Both the position numbers and the translations under genes were made by a program. From the NCBI GenBank assembly GCA_036524775.1, contig DATDBO010000044.1:1-10586 (forward strand): a stretch of 10,586 nucleotides of DNA. Reading direction: 5' to 3'. Numbering within the stretch: position 1 is the stretch's first letter; every line of letters starts with the position of its first letter. Below are positions 5,792-10,586 of this stretch, piece by piece. Under the pieces are notes generated by a model. That model was not told the origin of the DNA. It worked only from the letters and a program-made list of their open reading frames with translations, and searched no databases. The stretch comes from VRUE01 sp036524775 (lineage in GTDB: Bacteria; Actinomycetota; Thermoleophilia; Solirubrobacterales; 70-9).

Positions 5792-6400
5792 CTACTCGGC
5801 CGGCCGTCGTTGCCGCCGGAGGAATGCAAGCGCCCATGCGATCGCGGCGACGATCGCAAGCGGCAGCAACAGGCCGATCCCGCCCGAGGAGGACGACCCG
5901 GTCGCCTCTCCGAGCACCTCGCCGAGGCCCGCGGAGCCGTCCGGCAGCTCGCTTGCGGTGGGCTGAGCCGTGTGCGTCGGCGCGGGCTCGGCATGCTGTT
6001 GCCGGTCGGCCTTGCCGGAGCTGTCGCCGCCGTTGCCGTTCTCGTCGGCGTGACCGCTCCCGCCCGTCGGCGCGGGTTCGCCCTGCGTGGGCGAGCTCGA
6101 GCCGGCCGGCGGGATCGTCTCCGGCGCGGTCTCGGCGGCGATCTGGGCGACCTCGCGCCCGTCCTTGCCCTGCGACTGCAGCTTGTGGGCGTTCTTGCTC
6201 CCCAGCACCTTGGCCGGAGTCGGCTTGTGGCCTCCGCCCGCCTCCTTGTCGCCCCCCGAGGTCGGCAGCGCCTCGGTGTACTGGGTCGCCGCCGAGTTTT
6301 CCGGCGGCACGACCGATTCGGCCTCCGCGCCGGCCGCCGCCTGGGGCAGTGCCAGCGACAGGGCCGCCACGAATGCAATCGCAGTTTTCCGTGCCTTCAT
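5792..6400 (-). CDS. Secreted Ser/Gly/Pro-rich protein with C-terminal membrane anchor
   Basis: A 202-residue protein not recognised as a named family. It opens MKARKTAIAFVAALSLALPQ and has AAAGA, a typical signal peptide cleaved near residue 25. Then come a short segment with QYTEALPTSGG (40-50), a low-complexity Gly/Pro/Ser/Glu/His stretch (about 51-165) that looks like an extended stalk, and a C-terminal GSSSSGG, a hydrophobic helix (about 176-194) and a basic RRQRR cluster ending the protein. This order predicts an outside-facing protein held in the cell membrane by its C-terminus. The ATG at 6400 gives the best signal peptide; an in-frame ATG at 6430 would add ten residues before it. It is the first gene of the minus-strand group with the glycoside hydrolase, and its promoter should lie in the 76-bp gap shared with the divergent ligase gene. 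Its role is unknown; presenting or spacing a surface component is a guess. Confidence 0.78.
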   Translation of the reverse strand: MKARKTAIAFVAALSLALPQAAAGAEAESVVPPENSAATQYTEALPTSGGDKEAGGGHKPTPAKVLGSKNAHKLQSQGKDGREVAQIAAETAPETIPPAGSSSPTQGEPAPTGGSGHADENGNGGDSSGKADRQQHAEPAPTHTAQPTASELPDGSAGLGEVLGEATGSSSSGGIGLLLPLAIVAAIAWALAFLRRQRRPAE

Positions 6401-6476
6401 CTCGGTTCGGTCCCGGGTCGTCAATAGCATGCCGCCGGAGCGTCGACCCTTGCTCCCAGCTTCCCAGATAAACCAG
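6401..6476. promoter_or_regulatory. Divergent intergenic region between anchor protein and ligase genes
   Basis: This 76-bp gap separates two divergent starts and must hold, or border, the promoters for both. I see no convincing -35/-10 pair on either strand and no Shine-Dalgarno site before 6477. AT-rich bits are CTATTGACG (minus) and AGATAAACC (plus, just before the ligase ATG). Part of the gap would be coding if either gene used its upstream ATG (6430 on minus or 6429 on plus). Confidence 0.4.
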
Positions 6477-8438
6477 ATGGATGCCGCATCGATTCGGTCT
6501 GCCGGCGCCGAGCGCGATTTCGCTTGGAGGATCGACTGGGGCGCCGTCTGGACCTGGTTCTTCTGCTTCGGCCTGATCGCCTACCTCGGCTTGAAAGGCG
6601 GTGGCTACGACCCGCTCGTCCACGACCAGGTCGGCATCGCGGTCTGGTGGGTGCTGCTCGCCGGGGTGCTCGTCGGCGCGCTGCCCACGCACCGTCTGAG
6701 CAAGCCGGCCCTCGCCGGCCTCGCTCTCCTCGCCGGCTTCGTCGCCTGGACCGCGCTGAGCCTGACCTGGACCGAGAGCGTCGAGAAAACGTCCGCCGAC
6801 CTCGCCCGGGTGGCCGGCTATCTCGCCGTCCTCGCCCTGGCGCTCTTCGCCCGCGACCGCGTGGGCGCGAGCCGGGTCGTCGCCGCGGTCGGCGCCGGGA
6901 TCGTCTTCGTCGCGGCGATAGCGCTGCTCTCGCGCCTGCACCCGGCCTGGTTCCCGGCCGCCGACCAGACCGCGCAGTTCCTCACCGGGAACCGCGAACG
7001 GCTCTCCTACCCGCTGCACTACTGGAACGGCCTGGCGGCGCTGATCGCGATCGGCGCCCCCTTGGTCCTCCATCTCGCCGGCCGCGCTCGGGCGACCCTC
7101 TGGCGCGCCGTGGCTGCCGCAGCGCTGCCGGCCCTGGCGCTGACCGCCTTCTTCACCCTCTCACGCAGCGGCATCGCGGCCGCGGTACTCGCCCTCGTCA
7201 TCTTCCTCGTGCTGACCTCGGACAGGCTTGTGTTCCTCCCGACCATGCTGCTCACCGGCTTGGGCAGCCTGGTCCTGATCCTCGCCGCGAGCAGCCGCGA
7301 CGCCCTCCAGGACGGACTCGTCAACGCGACCGCCGAAAGCCAGGGGGACTCGCTGCTACTCGTCGTGATCCTCGTCTGCGCGCTCGTAGGCGTCATCCAG
7401 GCGGTCGTCGCCCACGGCCTGCGGGGCCGTCCTCGCCCGGCCTGGACCCGGGTGCCGCGGCGCAACGCGCTCGCCGCGGTCGGGATCGGTGCGCTGATCG
7501 CCCTGGTCGTCGCCGGCGCCGCCGGGGCGCCGGGACGCGTCTCCGACGGCTGGGCGGAATTCAAGGAGAAGGGCAGCCCCGGCAAAGGCACCGAACGCCT
7601 CGGCAGCGTCGCCGGCCAGAACCGCTACCAGCTCTGGAGCGCGGCGGTGGAGGAGAACGCCAGCGAGCCGCTGACCGGCACCGGATCCGGCACCTTCGAG
7701 TACTGGTGGACGCGCAACGCCGACGTCGAAGAGATCGTCCGCGACACGCACTCGCTCTACCTGCAGACGCTCGGCGAGCTGGGGATCGTCGGCCTCGCCC
7801 TGCTGGCGACCTTCCTGGCGATCGTCCTCGTCGGCGGCGGCACGGTGCTGCTCGGTGCGCCGCCGCCGGCCCGCTCCGCGCTCGCCGCCGCGCTGGCCGG
7901 CTGCGCCGCCTTCTGCATCACCGCCGGCGTCGACTGGATGTGGCAGCTGCCGGTGCTGCCCGTGGCCATGTTGCTGCTCGCCGCCGCCCTGCTCACGGGC
8001 GCGTCCCGTCCCGAGCCGCCGGCCCCGCCTGACCGGGGCCTGCCGGCGCCGGCGCGACTCGCTCTCGCGGCCGTCGCCCTCGGGGCGATCGTCGCGATCG
8101 CGATCCCGCTCGCTTCGACCGGCCTGGTGCGCAGCAGCGAGGCCGAGGCGCGCGCCGGCGACTTGGCGGCCGCTCTGGAGGACGCGCGGACGGCGCAGAA
8201 CGTGCAGCCCGGCGCCGCCTCCCCGCGCCTCCAGCAAGCGCTCGTGCTCGAGCAGCAGGGCGACTACCCGACCGCGGTCGAAGCGGCTCGAGCGGCGACC
8301 GAGAGGGAGCCGACCAACTGGCGCACCTGGCTGGTGCTCTCGCGCATCGAGGCCGAGAACGGCGAAGCGGCGGCAGCCGTGCGCGACTACCGCCAGTCCC
8401 GCTCGCTCAACCCGCTCTCGTCGTTCTTCGACGACTGA
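6477..8438 (+). CDS. O-antigen ligase/Wzy-like polytopic membrane protein with TPR tail
   Basis: A 653-residue integral membrane protein with about 12-14 hydrophobic segments between residues 23 and 550. Wzy_C-type (O-antigen ligase) features are FFTLSRSGIAAAV (225-237), then a large outside loop with NRYQLWSAAVEENASEPLTG and GTGSGTFEYWW, ending in RDTHSLYLQTLGELGIVGLALL (422-443), whose H425 and conserved arginines are typical of the ligase/polymerase fold. The family transfers or polymerises lipid-linked glycans on the outer face of the membrane. Residues about 553-648 form two to three TPR-like helical pairs (AGDLAAALEDARTAQNVQPG, QQGDYPTAVEAARAATEREP, ENGEAAAAVRDYRQSRSLNP), probably extracytoplasmic. 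Start choice is uncertain: the ATG at 6477 lacks a ribosome binding site, and an in-frame ATG at 6429 would add 16 residues. The divergent secreted proteins and the sugar dehydrogenase suggest a surface polysaccharide role. The transferred substrate is unknown. Confidence 0.85.
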   Translation: MDAASIRSAGAERDFAWRIDWGAVWTWFFCFGLIAYLGLKGGGYDPLVHDQVGIAVWWVLLAGVLVGALPTHRLSKPALAGLALLAGFVAWTALSLTWTESVEKTSADLARVAGYLAVLALALFARDRVGASRVVAAVGAGIVFVAAIALLSRLHPAWFPAADQTAQFLTGNRERLSYPLHYWNGLAALIAIGAPLVLHLAGRARATLWRAVAAAALPALALTAFFTLSRSGIAAAVLALVIFLVLTSDRLVFLPTMLLTGLGSLVLILAASSRDALQDGLVNATAESQGDSLLLVVILVCALVGVIQAVVAHGLRGRPRPAWTRVPRRNALAAVGIGALIALVVAGAAGAPGRVSDGWAEFKEKGSPGKGTERLGSVAGQNRYQLWSAAVEENASEPLTGTGSGTFEYWWTRNADVEEIVRDTHSLYLQTLGELGIVGLALLATFLAIVLVGGGTVLLGAPPPARSALAAALAGCAAFCITAGVDWMWQLPVLPVAMLLLAAALLTGASRPEPPAPPDRGLPAPARLALAAVALGAIVAIAIPLASTGLVRSSEAEARAGDLAAALEDARTAQNVQPGAASPRLQQALVLEQQGDYPTAVEAARAATEREPTNWRTWLVLSRIEAENGEAAAAVRDYRQSRSLNPLSSFFDD

Positions 8439-8485
8439 TGTCCCGCCTTATTCCGGTTGAGATACTGACCTTGCCGATCTCGCGT

Positions 8486-8496
8486 AAGGAGGAGGA
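8486..8496 (+). promoter_or_regulatory. Strong ribosome binding site before the lipoprotein TTG start
   Basis: AAGGAGGAGGA immediately precedes the TTG at 8497. AAGGAGG at 8486-8492 lies 4 nt from the start codon, and a second GGAGG register overlaps it. An in-frame TAA at 8485-8487 rules out any earlier start, so this site fixes the TTG. It is by far the strongest Shine-Dalgarno sequence in the window. Confidence 0.85.
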
Positions 8497-8817
8497 TTGA
8501 CTTACTTCGCTCGTCTCACGGCCTTGACAGGCCTCATCGCCGTGGCCCTGGTGGCCGCCGGCTGTGGGACCGCGATCGACGATGCCGCGACCGAGGACGT
8601 GATCGAACAGAACCTGGAGAACTCGGTCGGGCAGAAGGTCTCCTCGGTCGAGTGTCCCTCCGGGGTCGAGGTCGAGCCGAAAGCGACCTTCGATTGCGAG
8701 GTGACGCTCGCCGACGGCAAGAGCGAGACGGTGACGCTGAAGATCCTCAACGAGGACGCCGACATCGAAATCGCCGAGCTCCAACCCGACGAATCCGACG
8801 GGGAATCCGCCAAGTAA
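8497..8817 (+). CDS. DUF4333-like small lipoprotein
   Basis: A 106-residue protein starting at TTG. It has a lipoprotein signal, MTYFARLTALTGLIAVALVA, followed by the lipobox AAGC with C23 as the lipid-modified residue, so the mature part should be anchored on the outer face of the cell membrane. The mature domain (about 35-95) has a helix with VIEQNLENSVGQ, then VECPSGVEVEPKATFDCEV with two cysteines (54 and 68) that may form a disulfide, and beta strands ending in VTLKILNED. The pair of cysteines in CP-x-G-...-F-x-C is characteristic of DUF4333, a domain common in actinobacterial secreted or membrane proteins, with no known function. The C-terminus is acidic. It lies 58 bp after the ligase gene and 10 bp before the PEP carboxykinase gene; no functional link to either is evident. 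Confidence 0.85.
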   Translation: MTYFARLTALTGLIAVALVAAGCGTAIDDAATEDVIEQNLENSVGQKVSSVECPSGVEVEPKATFDCEVTLADGKSETVTLKILNEDADIEIAELQPDESDGESAK

Positions 8818-8820
8818 AGT
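8815..8820 (+). promoter_or_regulatory. Candidate leaderless -10 box TAAAGT for PEP carboxykinase
   Basis: TAAAGT matches TANNNT, and its first three bases are the stop codon of the lipoprotein gene. Exactly 7 nt (GCGGCGA) follow before the ATG at 8828. This is the same spacing as upstream of the nucleotide-sugar dehydrogenase gene. No Shine-Dalgarno site is visible in the 10-bp gap, which fits a leaderless message. There is no clear -35 element. Confidence 0.5.
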
Positions 8821-8827
8821 GCGGCGA

Positions 8828-10586
8828 ATGAGCCAAACCATCGCGGCCGAAGCGCCGACCACCCACAGGAAGCTCCTCGACTGGGTCGGGGAGATCGCAG
8901 ATTTGACCCAGCCCGACGCCGTCCACTGGTGCGACGGGTCCGCCGAGGAGTACGACCAGCTCGCGCAGACGCTGGTCGACGCCGGGACGTTCGAGCGCCT
9001 CTCGGACGCGAAGCGGCCCAACTCCTACCTCGCCCTCTCCGATCCCGGCGACGTTGCCCGGGTCGAGGACCGAACCTTCATCTGCTCCGAGCGCGAGGAG
9101 GACGCCGGCCCGACCAACAACTGGCGCGAGCCGGGGGAGATGCGCGAGATGCTGCGCGGCCTCTTCGAAGGCTCGATGCAGGGTCGGACGATGTACGTGG
9201 TGCCGTTCTCGATGGGTCCGCTCGGCTCGCCGATCGCCCACATCGGCGTGCAGCTGACCGATTCGGCCTACGTCGCCGCCAGCATGCGGATCATGACTCG
9301 CATGGGCAAGGGCGCGCTCGACGTGCTCGGCGCCGACGGCGAGTTCGTGCCCTGCCTGCACTCGGTCGGCGCGCCGCTGGCCGAGGGCGAGGAGGACGTG
9401 CCTTGGCCCTGCGACGCCGAGAACAAGTGGATCGTCCATTTCCCGGAGAGTCGCGAGATCTGGTCCTACGGCTCGGGCTACGGCGGAAACGCGCTGCTCG
9501 GCAAGAAGTGCTTCGCGCTGCGGATCGCCTCCGCGATGGCCCGCGAGGAGGGTTGGCTGGCAGAGCACATGCTGATCCTCAAACTGACCTCGCCCGAGGG
9601 CGAGGTCAAGTACGTCGCCGGCGCCTTCCCCTCGGCCTGCGGCAAGACCAACCTGGCGATGCTGATCCCGACGGTGCCTGGTTGGAAGGTGGAGACGATC
9701 GGCGACGACATCGCCTGGATGAAGTTCGGCGAGGACGGCCGCTTGCACGCGATCAACCCCGAGGCGGGCTTCTTCGGGGTCGCGCCCGGGACCGGCGAGA
9801 AGACCAACCCGAATGCGATGAAGACGGTCGCCAGGGACTCGATCTTCACCAACTGCGCCAAGACCGACGATGGCGACATCTGGTGGGAGGGAATGACCTC
9901 CGAGCCGCCCGAGCACCTGATCGACTGGCACGGCGAGGATTGGACCCCCGCCTCGGAGACGCCCTCCTCTCACCCCAACGCACGCTTCACCACGCCGGCA
10001 GCGGCGTGTCCGTCGATCGCACCCGAGTGGGAGGATCCCGCCGGCGTGCCGATCGACGCCTTCCTCTTCGGCGGCCGCCGCTCCAAGGTGGTGCCGCTGG
10101 TGCGCGAAGCCTTCGATTGGGAGCATGGCGTCTTCCTCGGCTCGATCATGTCCTCGGAGACGACCGCCGCCGCCGCCGGCGAGGTCGGCAAGCTGCGCTA
10201 CGACCCGATGGCGATGCTGCCCTTCTGCGGCTACCACATGGGCGACTACTTCGCCCACTGGCTGAAGATCGGCGCCCGTGATGGCGCCAGGCTGCCGCGC
10301 GTCTTCTACGTCAACTGGTTCCGCAAAGACGACGATGGCAACTTCCTCTGGCCCGGCTTCGGCGAGAACAGCCGCGTGCTCGAGTGGGTCTTCCGGCGCT
10401 GCGCAGACGCGGCAGAGGCCGACGAGACCCCGATCGGCATGGTGCCGGCGCCCGGCGCCCTCGACACCGAGGGGCTGGACATCTCCGCCGAGGAGGTCGC
10501 CGAGCTGCTCGCTGTCGACGCCGCCGGGTGCAGCGCCGAGCTGCCGGCGATCCGCGAGCACTTTGCCCGCTTCGGCGAGCACTTCC
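8828..10586 (+). CDS. pckG: Phosphoenolpyruvate carboxykinase (GTP), C-terminus cut by window edge
   Basis: 586 residues are visible, and the open frame runs off the window. GTP-type enzymes are about 600-620 residues, so only a short tail is missing. It interconverts oxaloacetate plus GTP with PEP plus CO2 and GDP, at the entry to gluconeogenesis, in the cytoplasm. Visible signatures are RPNSYLALSDPGDVARVEDRT (63-83, substrate side), PFSMGPLGSP (126-135), the P-loop GAFPSACGKTN (265-275) with K273 and the active-site C271 typical of GTP-type enzymes, the metal-binding DD at 293-294 in IGDDIAWM, RFTTPAAACPSIAPEW, FLFGGRRSKVVPLV (412-425), YVNWFRKD and FGENSRVLEW. Everything expected for activity is present. 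The ATG at 8828 fits the usual N-terminal length. It starts 10 bp after the lipoprotein stop, with a possible leaderless promoter of its own at 8815-8820. Confidence 0.97.
   Translation, partial: MSQTIAAEAPTTHRKLLDWVGEIADLTQPDAVHWCDGSAEEYDQLAQTLVDAGTFERLSDAKRPNSYLALSDPGDVARVEDRTFICSEREEDAGPTNNWREPGEMREMLRGLFEGSMQGRTMYVVPFSMGPLGSPIAHIGVQLTDSAYVAASMRIMTRMGKGALDVLGADGEFVPCLHSVGAPLAEGEEDVPWPCDAENKWIVHFPESREIWSYGSGYGGNALLGKKCFALRIASAMAREEGWLAEHMLILKLTSPEGEVKYVAGAFPSACGKTNLAMLIPTVPGWKVETIGDDIAWMKFGEDGRLHAINPEAGFFGVAPGTGEKTNPNAMKTVARDSIFTNCAKTDDGDIWWEGMTSEPPEHLIDWHGEDWTPASETPSSHPNARFTTPAAACPSIAPEWEDPAGVPIDAFLFGGRRSKVVPLVREAFDWEHGVFLGSIMSSETTAAAAGEVGKLRYDPMAMLPFCGYHMGDYFAHWLKIGARDGARLPRVFYVNWFRKDDDGNFLWPGFGENSRVLEWVFRRCADAAEADETPIGMVPAPGALDTEGLDISAEEVAELLAVDAAGCSAELPAIREHFARFGEHF

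Noticed and set aside
6370..6390. CTGCGATTGCA shared between the signal-peptide region of the anchor protein and the flank of the pabC palindrome
   Set aside because: Only 11 bp match and both places encode Ala-Ile-Ala in the same phase. The palindrome core is absent, so chance is likely.
4855..6471. Long plus-strand open frame antisense to the glycoside hydrolase and anchor protein
   Set aside because: The minus-strand frames have signal peptides, catalytic motifs and a membrane anchor. The plus frame is repetitive Arg/Gly/Ala-rich sequence.
8084..8106. Cluster of GCGATC-type tetramers and hexamers, resembling a short palindromic repeat
   Set aside because: It encodes the Ala/Ile/Val-rich last membrane helix of the ligase. 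Repetition of GCG ATC codons explains it.
8747..10582. Long minus-strand open frame (611 codons) antisense to PEP carboxykinase
   Set aside because: Every signature of GTP-type PEP carboxykinase is on the plus strand. The antisense frame has biased, low-information composition typical of a shadow frame.

Overview
The window is a GC-rich stretch of bacterial chromosome with densely packed genes, GTG and TTG starts and mostly weak Shine-Dalgarno sites. Together with a GTP-type PEP carboxykinase, a DUF4333-type lipoprotein and a TPR-tailed Wzy-type ligase, this suggests a high-GC actinobacterium, perhaps of the Thermoleophilia/Solirubrobacterales. That placement is inferred from style and gene content, not from a marker gene. 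No intergenic gap exceeds 80 bp, and I see no rRNA, tRNA, CRISPR array, transposase or integrase.

Left part (1-3052): the start of a succinyl-CoA ligase beta gene (minus, cut by the window edge) follows pabC (minus). pabC is head to head with pabA-pabB (plus), with only 9 bp between the start codons. PabA (glutaminase) and PabB (chorismate aminating subunit) make 4-amino-4-deoxychorismate, and PabC converts it to p-aminobenzoate for folate. The set is complete. pabB ends tail to tail with the next gene, with a 41-bp coding overlap.

Middle part (3012-8438): an envelope-carbohydrate region. On the minus strand, in transcription order, are a secreted Ser/Gly/Pro-rich protein with a C-terminal membrane anchor, a secreted clan GH-A-like glycoside hydrolase and a nucleotide-sugar 6-dehydrogenase. 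Divergent from these on the plus strand is a multi-pass O-antigen-ligase-like protein with a C-terminal TPR tail. A role in making, ligating and trimming a surface polysaccharide is plausible but inferred.

Right part (8497-10586): a small DUF4333-like lipoprotein with a TTG start and a very strong ribosome binding site, followed after 10 bp by GTP-dependent PEP carboxykinase, which lacks only its last residues at the window edge.

The most unusual signal is a 42-bp palindromic sequence present twice, inside pabC (713-754) and inside pabB (2093-2134). The copies match at 33 of 42 positions, share a CCCATAGG centre, and are read in different codon phases by their host genes, so they look like a dispersed DNA element that entered coding sequence rather than shared protein ancestry. 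Also notable are two genes with a TANNNT box exactly 7 nt before the ATG, the expected layout of leaderless promoters, and a sharp change in codon composition inside pabB.
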